A DNA stretch of 14,959 nt from Clostridium sp. UBA4548 (GTDB lineage: Bacteria; Bacillota; Clostridia; Clostridiales; Clostridiaceae), in NCBI RefSeq assembly GCF_002387895.1, contig NZ_DGLI01000038.1, positions 1 to 14,959 on the forward strand. Reading direction: 5' to 3'. Each line of letters opens with the position of its first letter. Positions within the stretch are counted from its first letter, which is position 1. Below the pieces are notes generated by a model. The model had not been told where the DNA came from. It did not search any database and worked only from the letters and a program-made list of their open reading frames with translations. A program made the position numbers and the translations under genes. This document shows, piece after piece, positions 6,626-13,451 of this stretch.

Positions 6626-7540
6626 ATGATAAGAATATTAGTTACTGATGGAATGGAAGCTAGTGGAGTGCAAACTCTTAAGGAAAAAGGATTTGAAGTT
6701 GTAGAAAAATTCTATGAGCCAGAAGATTTAGGATTAGCATTACAAGAGTTTGATGTTGTAGTTGTAAGAAGTGCAACAAAAATCAGACAACCAATAATAG
6801 ATAAAGCAGCTGAAGCTGGAAGATTAAAATTAGTTATCCGTGGTGGAGTTGGAGTAGACAACATAGATGTAGCTTATGCTATGGAAAAAGGAATTAAAGT
6901 TATGAATACTCCAAATGCAAGTAGTGCATCAGTTGCAGAACTAGCATTAGCTCATATGTTTGCAGTAGCAAGATTTATAAATATCTCTAATGTATCAATG
7001 AGAGAAGGAAAATGGGATAAGAAAAAGTACGAAGGAACTGAAATCGGAGGAAAAACTCTTGGTTTAGTTGGCTTTGGAAGAATTTCTAGAGAACTTGCAA
7101 AAAGAGGTAAGGCCCTAGGAATGAAAGTTATATACACTGATATAATGGGTAAAATGGAAGGCCAAGATGAGTATGAATTCTGCTCTTTAGAAGAATTACT
7201 ACCACAAGCTGACTATGTATCATTACACATTCCATTTATAAAAGAGCAAGGTGCTACTATTGGTAAAGCTCAATTTGAAATGATGAAGGATGGAGCTATA
7301 CTAATAAACTGTGCTAGAGGCGGAGTTGTTGATGAGGCTGCTTTAATAGAAGCTTTAAACAGCGGTAAATTAGCAGGAGCTGGAGTTGACGTATTCGTAG
7401 AAGAGCCAACTAAAAACACTGAGCTTGTTAACCATCCAAAAGTATCTGTAACACCTCATATTGGAGCTGCTACAGTTGAAGCACAAACAAGAATAGGTGA
7501 AGAGATAGTTAGTATCATTGTAGACTTTTTCAATAAGTAG
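6626..7540 (+). CDS. serA: D-3-phosphoglycerate dehydrogenase, short form without ACT domain
   Basis: 304 residues. Catalyses the first step of serine synthesis, NAD-dependent oxidation of 3-phosphoglycerate to 3-phosphohydroxypyruvate, in the cytoplasm. The order is the split substrate domain (1-100 and 280-304) around a Rossmann domain. NAD is bound by GLVGFGRIS (146-154), with serine in place of the third glycine, and by D172 at the end of the second strand. Catalytic residues fit R231 (CARGG), E260 (DVFVEEP) and H278 (PHIGA). The protein ends right after the catalytic core, so the C-terminal ACT domain that gives serine feedback in longer SerA proteins is absent. GGGAGGA (6614-6620) precedes the ATG. 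It lies 202 bp after the aminotransferase gene, across the hairpin at 6440-6467, and is closed by its own terminator. Confidence 0.93.
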   Translation: MIRILVTDGMEASGVQTLKEKGFEVVEKFYEPEDLGLALQEFDVVVVRSATKIRQPIIDKAAEAGRLKLVIRGGVGVDNIDVAYAMEKGIKVMNTPNASSASVAELALAHMFAVARFINISNVSMREGKWDKKKYEGTEIGGKTLGLVGFGRISRELAKRGKALGMKVIYTDIMGKMEGQDEYEFCSLEELLPQADYVSLHIPFIKEQGATIGKAQFEMMKDGAILINCARGGVVDEAALIEALNSGKLAGAGVDVFVEEPTKNTELVNHPKVSVTPHIGAATVEAQTRIGEEIVSIIVDFFNK

Positions 7541-7564
7541 AACTAAACTGTATTGAAATAAATT

Positions 7565-7606
7565 AAACCATTAATATTAACAATTATTAATATTAATGGT
7601 TTTAAA
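7565..7606 (+). terminator. Terminator downstream of serA
   Basis: A 15-bp AT-rich perfect stem (arms 7565-7579 and 7588-7602) with an 8-nt loop and a short T-run. The low GC content may make it leaky, which would allow some read-through into the DUF1015 gene. Confidence 0.6.
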
Positions 7607-7678
7607 TAAATAATAAACTTGGTTTATAAATTTTTATTATTATATGAATAAAACAAATAAATTTTAGGAGGAACAACC

Positions 7679-8923
7679 ATGGCAGTAGTAAGACCATTTA
7701 AAGGCATAAGACCAACAAAAGAGTTAGTAGATAAAGTTGCTGCTCTTCCTTATGATGTTATGAACACTCAAGAAGCAAGAGAGATGGTAAAAGGAAATCC
7801 ATATTCTTTTTTACATGTTGACAAACCACAAATTGATTTAGATCCAAGCATAAATCAATATGATAAAGTTGTATATGAAACAGGTAGAAAAACTCTTGAT
7901 AAGATGAGAGAAGAAGGAACATACATACAAGATAGCGAACCAAAAATGTACGTTTACAGACAAGTTATGGATGGAAGAGTACAAACAGGGATAGTTGGAT
8001 GTACTTCAATAGATGAATACATGAACAACATAATTAAAAAACATGAGCATACTAGAGCTGAAAAAGAGCAAGACAGAATTAACCACGTTGATTACTGTAA
8101 TGCAAATACAGGTCCAATATTCTTAACTTACAAAAATGTTGGAGAGATAGATACAATAGTTGCTAAATGGACTGAAAAAGAGCCAGAATACAACTTCGTA
8201 TCTGAAGATGGAATATCTCACATCGTTTGGGTAATAGATTGTAAAGAAACTGTAGAGAGACTAGAAGAGTTATTTAAAGGAGTTCAATACCTTTATATTG
8301 CTGATGGTCACCACAGAGCAGCTTCAGCTGTTAAAGTTGGTAAAATGAGAAGAGAGCAAAACCCAGGATACACTGGTGAAGAAGAGTTCAACTTCTTCTT
8401 ATCAGTTATATTCCCAGCTGATGATTTATATGTAATGGACTATAACAGAGTAGTTCAAGACTTAAATGGAAACTCATCAGAAGAGTTTATGAATAAAATT
8501 GCTGATAAGTTTACTGTAGAAGAGTACAAAGGTGCGGGACAATACAAGCCAGAAGCTAAAGGAAACTTTGGTATGTACTTAGATGGAAAATGGTATAAGC
8601 TTACTGCTAACGAAGGAACTTATGATCCAAAAGATCCAGTTAAGAGCTTAGACGTTTCTATACTTCAAGAAAATCTTTTAAGACCAATACTTGCTATTGA
8701 AGATCCAAGAACTTCTGATAGAATAGACTTTATAGGTGGAATTAGAGGACTTGGAGAGCTTGAAAGAAGAGTAAAAGAAGGTATGAAAGTTGCTTTCTCA
8801 ATGTATCCAACTAGTATAGTTGAGCTTATGAACATTGCTGATGCAGGAGAAGTTATGCCTCCAAAATCAACTTGGTTCGAGCCAAAATTAAGAAGTGGAA
8901 TATTCGTTCACGAATTAAGCTAA
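7679..8923 (+). CDS. DUF1015 family protein of the serine cluster
   Basis: 414 residues, cytoplasmic, recognisable as DUF1015 from its VVRPFKGIRP start, the LPYDVMN motif (23-29), NPYSFLHV (40-47), KHEHTR (121-126) and YIADGHHRAASA (206-217). No activity is firmly established for the family to my knowledge. Histidine/arginine-rich DGHHR resembles the motif in ParB/sulfiredoxin-fold proteins, some of which (SerK, SbnI) are free-serine kinases. A role acting on phosphoserine or serine is therefore a reasonable hypothesis, not a finding. AGGAGGA (7666-7672) lies 6 nt before the ATG. Codon use resembles serA and the aminotransferase (many TAC, AAC, TTC), so it is probably strongly expressed. A terminator lies upstream, and a weak TTGGTT (7619-7624) / TATATG (7641-7646) pair might give it its own promoter. 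Confidence 0.9.
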   Translation: MAVVRPFKGIRPTKELVDKVAALPYDVMNTQEAREMVKGNPYSFLHVDKPQIDLDPSINQYDKVVYETGRKTLDKMREEGTYIQDSEPKMYVYRQVMDGRVQTGIVGCTSIDEYMNNIIKKHEHTRAEKEQDRINHVDYCNANTGPIFLTYKNVGEIDTIVAKWTEKEPEYNFVSEDGISHIVWVIDCKETVERLEELFKGVQYLYIADGHHRAASAVKVGKMRREQNPGYTGEEEFNFFLSVIFPADDLYVMDYNRVVQDLNGNSSEEFMNKIADKFTVEEYKGAGQYKPEAKGNFGMYLDGKWYKLTANEGTYDPKDPVKSLDVSILQENLLRPILAIEDPRTSDRIDFIGGIRGLGELERRVKEGMKVAFSMYPTSIVELMNIADAGEVMPPKSTWFEPKLRSGIFVHELS

Positions 8924-8933
8924 TTATAAATAA

Positions 8934-8981
8934 AAAGGTAATCTATAAACTATTTAGTTTGTAGATTACCTTTATTTTTAT
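8934..8981. terminator. Strong bidirectional terminator
   Basis: A 19-bp stem with one G-U pair (arms 8934-8952 and 8955-8973, very tight loop), followed by TTTATTTTTA on the plus strand and preceded by AAAAA, which gives a U-run on the minus strand. It serves the converging DUF1015 and folT genes. Confidence 0.88.
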
Positions 8982-8993
8982 TGTTAAAGTTTA

Positions 8994-9506
8994 TTAATTA
9001 TTGTTTGGTATTAAATTTCTTACATGAAAAGCGATATATTTCCAAACTATATGTATTAGAATAACTTGTATTGGAAACATAATTAAGCTCTTTATAAACC
9101 TAGGGCCTATAAGTGCAAAGACTGCTTTGCCAGTAATCATGGAAAGCCATAAAGTGTTAAGGCCTAAGTCTACAAACATGGTTATCATTAACACTGTAAT
9201 AGCTACACGAAGGATTGAATTATTCTTTTTGTGAAGCATAAATCCATAGATTAGACCTGATAGTAAGGCACTAACGGTGAACCCAGGAAAGTATGCACTT
9301 TGAGGGAAAATTATCATTCCAAGAATGTCAGAAACTCCTGCAGCTATACTACCTAGGACTGGACCTAAAGTGATGGAACATAGTGATGTTGCCACAAAGG
9401 CAAACCCAATTCTAAGTATAGGTGTCTGGATTGATAAAAACCTTGTGAGGATTATCTCCAGCGCGATAAATAGGGACATGATTACTAAAGTACGTGTTGT
9501 TTTCAT
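8994..9506 (-). CDS. folT: FolT, substrate-binding S component of an ECF folate transporter
   Basis: 170 residues with about six membrane helices. Characteristic FolT segments are FLSIQTPILRIGFAF, ITLGPVLGS, GVSDILGMIIFPQ and SAYFPGFTVSALLSGLIYG. The S component captures folates and is energised by the shared EcfA/A'/T module, which is not in this window. The THF riboswitch upstream gives independent support for folate as the substrate. The best start is the ATG at 9506: translation further upstream would run into the riboswitch platform. The AGGAGG (9520-9525) is an unusually long 13 nt from this ATG, and the gap contains an 8-bp inverted repeat (9501-9517) that includes the start codon. It is a single gene ended by the bidirectional terminator. 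Confidence 0.9.
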   Translation of the reverse strand: MKTTRTLVIMSLFIALEIILTRFLSIQTPILRIGFAFVATSLCSITLGPVLGSIAAGVSDILGMIIFPQSAYFPGFTVSALLSGLIYGFMLHKKNNSILRVAITVLMITMFVDLGLNTLWLSMITGKAVFALIGPRFIKSLIMFPIQVILIHIVWKYIAFHVRNLIPNNN

Positions 9507-9517
9507 TTTAAATGAAA
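9501..9517 (-). promoter_or_regulatory. Inverted repeat over the folT start codon
   Basis: TTTCATTT (9501-9508) and AAATGAAA (9510-9517) are exact inverted repeats. In the minus-strand mRNA the stem would span the gap between the ribosome binding site and the ATG (9506-9504). It could mask the start codon or shorten the effective spacing. It is short and AT-only apart from one C and one G, so stability is low. Confidence 0.35.
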
Positions 9518-9523
9518 TACCTC

Positions 9524-9559
9524 CTTTATCTATGTCAAATACGCCACATAAAGATAAAG
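9524..9559 (-). promoter_or_regulatory. Putative riboswitch expression platform sequestering the folT ribosome binding site
   Basis: In the mRNA, CTTTATCT (9559-9552) can pair with AGATAAAG (9531-9524), which runs into the AGGAGG at 9525-9520. Alternatively GTGGC (9547-9543) can pair with GCCAC (9575-9571), which overlaps the 3' strand of riboswitch stem P1. The two foldings suggest that ligand-stabilised P1 favours the ribosome-blocking stem. There is no T-tract, so control looks translational. Confidence 0.5.
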
Positions 9560-9571
9560 AATTCTTTTCTG

Positions 9572-9675
9572 TGGCAGCGGAATGCGACAATTGTACCGCA
9601 AATCAAATTCGATTTTTCGTTCAGCGGCAACTTCCCGTCCAACTGACACTTAACGCACAATTATCTACTCTGCCA
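9572..9675 (-). promoter_or_regulatory. Tetrahydrofolate (THF) riboswitch aptamer
   Basis: Read on the minus strand, the RNA starts with TGGCAG (9675-9670) and ends with CTGCCA (9577-9572), which form P1. Conserved THF-I segments follow in order: AGAGTAGATAATTG, then GCGTTAAGTG, then GGACGGGAAGTTGCC, and near the 3' end CGCATTCCGCTGCC. AATTGT and ACAATT form P2. THF riboswitches are known upstream of folT in clostridia and lower expression when reduced folate is abundant. It sits between a sigma-A promoter and the folT ribosome binding site. Confidence 0.88.
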
Positions 9676-9695
9676 ATTTTTGTATTTGCAATTTA

Positions 9696-9724
9696 ATTAT
9701 AATTATTTATTTGTGAGATTACAA
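9696..9724 (-). promoter_or_regulatory. Sigma-A promoter for the THF riboswitch-folT transcript
   Basis: On the minus strand TTGTAA (9724-9719), a 17-bp spacer and a perfect TATAAT (9701-9696). The predicted start is near 9689, about 14 nt before P1 of the riboswitch. Confidence 0.72.
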
Positions 9725-9793
9725 CAGAATATTTAAAAATACTTAATAAATAGTTAGGACTATAGTTGATAATAATATTATTATAAATATCAC

Positions 9794-9822
9794 TTGATTA
9801 AATTCAAATTTTAGTATTAAAT
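9794..9822 (+). promoter_or_regulatory. Candidate promoter for tcdA
   Basis: TTGATT (9794-9799), a 17-bp spacer and TTAAAT (9817-9822). It is moderate at best, but correctly placed to give a ~85-nt leader containing the two hairpins at 9864-9904. Confidence 0.35.
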
Positions 9823-9863
9823 ATACATGTTATGAATTTAGAATTAATTTAATTTTATCAAAA

Positions 9864-9904
9864 GGACATTAAATGTAGTTATATGTCCCTTTATTGTATA
9901 AAGG
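9864..9904 (+). promoter_or_regulatory. Leader hairpins, the second pairing with the tcdA ribosome binding site
   Basis: GGACAT (9864-9869) pairs with ATGTCC (9883-9888). Immediately after, CCTTTAT (9888-9894) pairs perfectly with ATAAAGG (9898-9904), which covers the first four bases of the AAGGAG (9901-9906) used by tcdA. The stems share base 9888, so they compete by one pair. This may limit translation initiation; no known riboswitch class is recognised. Confidence 0.45.
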
Positions 9905-9917
9905 AGTGAACAGAAAA

Positions 9918-10712
9918 ATGGCTCAACATGCGTTTTCAAGATCAGAACTTTTAATAGGAAAAGATTCTCTAGAGGTATTAAAGAATAGTAAAGTAGTAGT
10001 ATTTGGAATAGGTGGGGTTGGAAGTTTTACAGTAGAAGCACTAGCAAGAGGAGCTGTTGGAAATTTAGTTTTAATAGATGATGATGCAATATGCTTAACT
10101 AATATTAATAGACAAATACATGCAACAGTAAAGACTTTAGGAAAAAGTAAAGTTGAAGTAATGAAAGAAAGAGTACTAAACATAAATCCAAAGTGTGAAG
10201 TGACAACTCATGAAGTCTTTGTTACAAAGGACAACATAGGAGATATTATAACAGAGGATACTGATTATGTTGTTGATGCAATAGATACCGTATCTTCAAA
10301 GATTGCTCTAATCGAATATTGTAAAGAGAGAAATATTCAAATTATTAGCTGTATGGGTACTGGTAATAAGCTAGATCCAACTATGTTTAGAATTCAAGAT
10401 ATATATAATACTAAAGTTTGTCCTCTAGCAAAGGTAATGAGATATGAGCTAAGAAAAAGAGGAATTAAAGAGTGTAAGGTGCTTTATTCAGAAGAGATGC
10501 CAACAAAACCAAAACAAGATGAAGTAGTAACTTGTAAAACAGGATGTGTTTGTACTGGTGGTTCAAAAAAATGTGCTATAAAACGTCAAATACCTGCAAG
10601 TAATTCTTTTGTTCCTCCAGTAGCTGGAATGATTATTGGGGGAGAAGTAATAAAAGACTTAATAAAAGAAAGCTTTCAAAAAGAAAGAGAAAAGAAAGTT
10701 ATAAAATTATAA
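9918..10712 (+). CDS. tcdA: tRNA threonylcarbamoyladenosine dehydratase TcdA (E1-like)
   Basis: 264 residues. In the family, the enzyme uses ATP to cyclise t6A37 to ct6A in ANN-decoding tRNAs. It is a ThiF/MoeB/UBA1-type fold: GIGGVGS (30-36) binds ATP, LVLIDDD (50-56) ends the second strand, and TNINRQIHA (61-69) supplies the asparagine/arginine typical of E1-like enzymes. VDAIDTVSSK follows in the centre, and PPVAGMIIGGEVIKDLI is the usual C-terminal helix. A cysteine-rich loop (CKTGCVCTGG...C) precedes QIPASNSFVPP and is usual in this family. The ATG at 9918 has AAGGAGTGA (9901-9909) upstream. A TTG at 9894 in frame would start inside the leader hairpin and is rejected. It is a single gene with its own terminator. 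Confidence 0.92.
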   Translation: MAQHAFSRSELLIGKDSLEVLKNSKVVVFGIGGVGSFTVEALARGAVGNLVLIDDDAICLTNINRQIHATVKTLGKSKVEVMKERVLNINPKCEVTTHEVFVTKDNIGDIITEDTDYVVDAIDTVSSKIALIEYCKERNIQIISCMGTGNKLDPTMFRIQDIYNTKVCPLAKVMRYELRKRGIKECKVLYSEEMPTKPKQDEVVTCKTGCVCTGGSKKCAIKRQIPASNSFVPPVAGMIIGGEVIKDLIKESFQKEREKKVIKL

Positions 10713-10803
10713 ACACCATTATATAATCCATGGTTAATGATGAACAAGGATTTTAGAAGTAGCTTTGGATCCAACTGAAGTTAAACTTTATTAATTATAA
10801 GTT

Positions 10804-10845
10804 AAAAACCTAGTAAAGATATTGCTTTTACTAGGTTTTTACTTA
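10804..10845. terminator. Bidirectional terminator between tcdA and the methyltransferase gene
   Basis: AAAAACCTAGTAAA (10804-10817) pairs perfectly with 10827-10840, which ends in five T. The A-run at the left arm provides the U-run for the opposite strand. Confidence 0.88.
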
Positions 10846-10862
10846 AGTTTATTACTTATTTA

Positions 10863-12059
10863 TTACCATTCATTTAAAAAGCTATAGAGGGCAGGATACA
10901 CATTAAGGTTTGCCATTAAGCTCATATATTCATCCATTGCCTTGGAATTTTCATCTTTTCTTTTAATTGCCCTAATCATTAAGTTTTTAGGGGTTTCCAG
11001 AGGAGAAATATATTCTACTACAGATACCTCATAACCTTTAGCTTCAAGCATTAAACTTCTCATTCCATCAGTTAATATATCAGCAAGCCTAGTTTTAAAT
11101 ACACCATGCTTAAGTATAGTCTTAAAAGGTTCATAAGAATACTGATTTAATAATTCTCTATGACAACAAGGAACAGCAATAATTACATCAGATTCAACTC
11201 TAATTCCAAGAGCTAAAGCCATATCTGTAGCAGTATCACAAGCATGAAGTGAAATAACTACATGGATCTTCTTATCAGGCACATAATTTTTTATATCTAT
11301 GGCATGAAACTCCATATTCCTATATCCTAAATTGGAAGCCATAATTTTAGAACTTTCAATAACACTCTCAGAATAATCTAAACCGATAAAGTGGCACTTT
11401 CTTCTTTTAACTTCAGTTAAGTAATAATTAAGTACAAAGGATAAATAGGATTTTCCACAGCCGCAATCTAAAATATTTATGGTCTTATTTTTAGGAAGCT
11501 CATCTAAAATTCCTTCTAGAAGTTCTACATAGTGGTCTATTTGATTGTACTTTCTTATTTTATCATTTTTAATTTTGCCATCTTTACTCATAATACCAAT
11601 TTCCTTAAGCAAGGAATCAGCTTTTCCAGTCTTTATATAATAATCTCTATTAAGGAGTGTAGAGGTATTTGAATGAGAACTAAAGTCTTTCTTAGTTGAA
11701 GCAGGAGTGTCTGAGTTCTCAACCTTATCTACATCAACATTTTTCATTGCCACATTTTTATTGTCAGCAGTTATTAAAATAACCTCACCTCTCTCACTAT
11801 AAGTTAATGAAAGAGATTCATAGCTCTCAGCTTCATTAACAATGTGCTCAAATAGTTCATTAATGGTAAGAGCTTTAGTGATACCCTTAAAATTATATTG
11901 AAGGGTACTATCCTCATTTAGTTGAGCAATACCCTTAAAGTTCTTAAGCCCAGAAACATAATTAACTGTTATATGATTGAAAATTGAATTGTTTTCTGAG
12001 AACCTACTTTCTAAACCCATAAAAAAAAGCTTTAATTTACTTATGTTATTTTTATTCAT
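10863..12059 (-). CDS. SAM-dependent methyltransferase, METTL25/RRNAD1-like
   Basis: 398 residues. The N-terminal ~105 residues form an unrecognised domain, then a polar Ser/Thr/Asn/Asp-rich linker (105-135), then a class I methyltransferase. Motif I is INILDCGCGKSYLSF (about 194-208) with D198 and G200-G202. The acidic end of strand 2 is GLDYSES (226-232). Then come LHACDTATD (271-279) and VPCCHREL (296-303). The HACD and PCCH motifs resemble those of METTL25/RRNAD1-like methyltransferases. Substrate is unknown; RNA or protein are both possible. AAGGTGAT (12076-12069 on the minus strand) precedes the ATG at 12059. It is monocistronic and divergent from the MFS gene. Confidence 0.8.
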   Translation of the reverse strand: MNKNNISKLKLFFMGLESRFSENNSIFNHITVNYVSGLKNFKGIAQLNEDSTLQYNFKGITKALTINELFEHIVNEAESYESLSLTYSERGEVILITADNKNVAMKNVDVDKVENSDTPASTKKDFSSHSNTSTLLNRDYYIKTGKADSLLKEIGIMSKDGKIKNDKIRKYNQIDHYVELLEGILDELPKNKTINILDCGCGKSYLSFVLNYYLTEVKRRKCHFIGLDYSESVIESSKIMASNLGYRNMEFHAIDIKNYVPDKKIHVVISLHACDTATDMALALGIRVESDVIIAVPCCHRELLNQYSYEPFKTILKHGVFKTRLADILTDGMRSLMLEAKGYEVSVVEYISPLETPKNLMIRAIKRKDENSKAMDEYMSLMANLNVYPALYSFLNEW

Positions 12060-12227
12060 TCTATTTTATCACCTTTCTAAACCTGGAAGTTATAATATGG
12101 TTAGTATATCAAAAGAAAATAATTACTAAAAGTATTTCCAATAAAATTAGCATATATGCCGTATTGAAAGTAGTACCTAAAATAACTATTAAACAGCATG
12201 AACTTATTCAATAATAATCAGGAAATA

Positions 12228-12236
12228 TGATATAAT
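12228..12236 (+). promoter_or_regulatory. Extended -10 promoter for the MFS-GNAT operon
   Basis: TGATATAAT combines a perfect TATAAT (12231-12236) with the TGn extension. No good -35 lies at 17 bp, which extended -10 promoters can tolerate. The start would fall about 20 nt before the MFS start codon, just upstream of its G-rich ribosome binding site. Confidence 0.55.
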
Positions 12237-12263
12237 ATTCTAGTATAAGATAGGGGGGATATA

Positions 12264-13451
12264 TTGAGGCAAAGCAAAGATAATTTATGGCTTATTATTT
12301 TTATGTTTTTAATAATGGGCTTTAATGCCATCGTAGACAATACAAAGGGAGTACTAATACCAATTTTTAAAGAGGTTTTTACTGCTAGTAATACTGATAT
12401 AGGGTTAATGATTAGCATAGGAACATTTGCCTATATAATATTTACTTATATAGGAGGAATTTTGTGTGAAAAGATTGGTCAAAGAAAGGTGTTTCTTTTA
12501 GGTCTTATATTTATGACTATATCAATTTTCCTCATGTCCACTGCAAAGACTTTTAACTCACTGTTAATATATATGTTTATAATGAATGTAGGAAATGCTT
12601 TGATTAGCATAGGGATTAACACTCTTATTCCATTAGTATTCATATCTTTTCAGGCTATAATAATGAATCTAACACATTTTTGCTATGGGTTTGGGTCAAC
12701 AATTGGTCAACTTAGCATTGGTCATTTAGTAGATAAAGGAGTAACTTGGAGAAGTATATATGTGGGTATTGCTATTATATACATAGCTATAAGCATAGGG
12801 TTTTGCTTTATTAAGGTTTCTGATGCTCATAAAGTACATGAAAACAAAAATCTAAATATTACTAAGGTGTTTAAAGAAAAACTCTTATATTTTTATGGCT
12901 TAGGCCTTGGGTTTTACGTATTTGCGGAAGTTGGAACAGCTAGCTGGCTTGTTAACTTTCTCCAAGAAAGTTATAACTATAGCTTTAGCAAAAGTTCCTT
13001 ATATTTATCTGCATTTTTCTTCTTGTTTACTATTGGAAGACTAGTAGGTGGATTTATAGTAGAAAAAAAGGGATATCTAAAATCAATATTAGTATCTTTA
13101 ACCGTAGCACTTATTTTATTTGTTTCAGGCCTTTTAATTGGGGATTTCGCACTAGTACTAATATGTATTTCAGGGCTATTTTTTGCTATAACATTTCCAA
13201 CCCTTACTATAACTATAAGAAAGGTTTTTCAAGAAAATGGAACTTATATAACAGGAGTAATTATTACATTTTCTAGTTCAATAAATATGGTGCTAAATTA
13301 TATCATGGGAAGTTTAAGTGATATAATTGGGACTACAAAAGCATTTTATATGGTTCCTATAAGCTTATTTATGTCTATGATTTTTGTATATTTAATTTAT
13401 AGTAATACCAAAAATAAACTAACTTTAAGGCAGGTAGAGCATAATGGATAA
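12264..13451 (+). CDS. MFS transporter, FucP/FHS-like
   Basis: 395 residues with about 12 membrane helices and a polar central loop near residues 187-210. A conserved MFS loop motif, GGILCEKIGQRK (64-75), follows helix 2, and a second-half counterpart is GRLVGGFIVEKKG. THFCYGFGSTIGQ and VGTASWLVNFLQ resemble the fucose/glucose permease (FHS) branch, but the substrate cannot be named. The start is TTG at 12264, with a GGGGGG stretch (12253-12258) 5 nt upstream; the next in-frame ATG would remove part of helix 1. The stop overlaps the start of the GNAT gene by 8 nt, so the two are translationally coupled. Confidence 0.87.
   Translation: MRQSKDNLWLIIFMFLIMGFNAIVDNTKGVLIPIFKEVFTASNTDIGLMISIGTFAYIIFTYIGGILCEKIGQRKVFLLGLIFMTISIFLMSTAKTFNSLLIYMFIMNVGNALISIGINTLIPLVFISFQAIIMNLTHFCYGFGSTIGQLSIGHLVDKGVTWRSIYVGIAIIYIAISIGFCFIKVSDAHKVHENKNLNITKVFKEKLLYFYGLGLGFYVFAEVGTASWLVNFLQESYNYSFSKSSLYLSAFFFLFTIGRLVGGFIVEKKGYLKSILVSLTVALILFVSGLLIGDFALVLICISGLFFAITFPTLTITIRKVFQENGTYITGVIITFSSSINMVLNYIMGSLSDIIGTTKAFYMVPISLFMSMIFVYLIYSNTKNKLTLRQVEHNG

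Noticed and set aside
9325..9696. Plus-strand open frame of 123 codons
   Set aside because: It lies antisense to folT and the THF riboswitch, has no ribosome binding site, and its protein has no recognisable composition or motif. It is a shadow frame.
12150..12159. 10-bp palindrome GCATATATGC between the divergent methyltransferase and MFS genes
   Set aside because: It is short and AT-rich and could occur by chance. No second copy or promoter overlap supports an operator.
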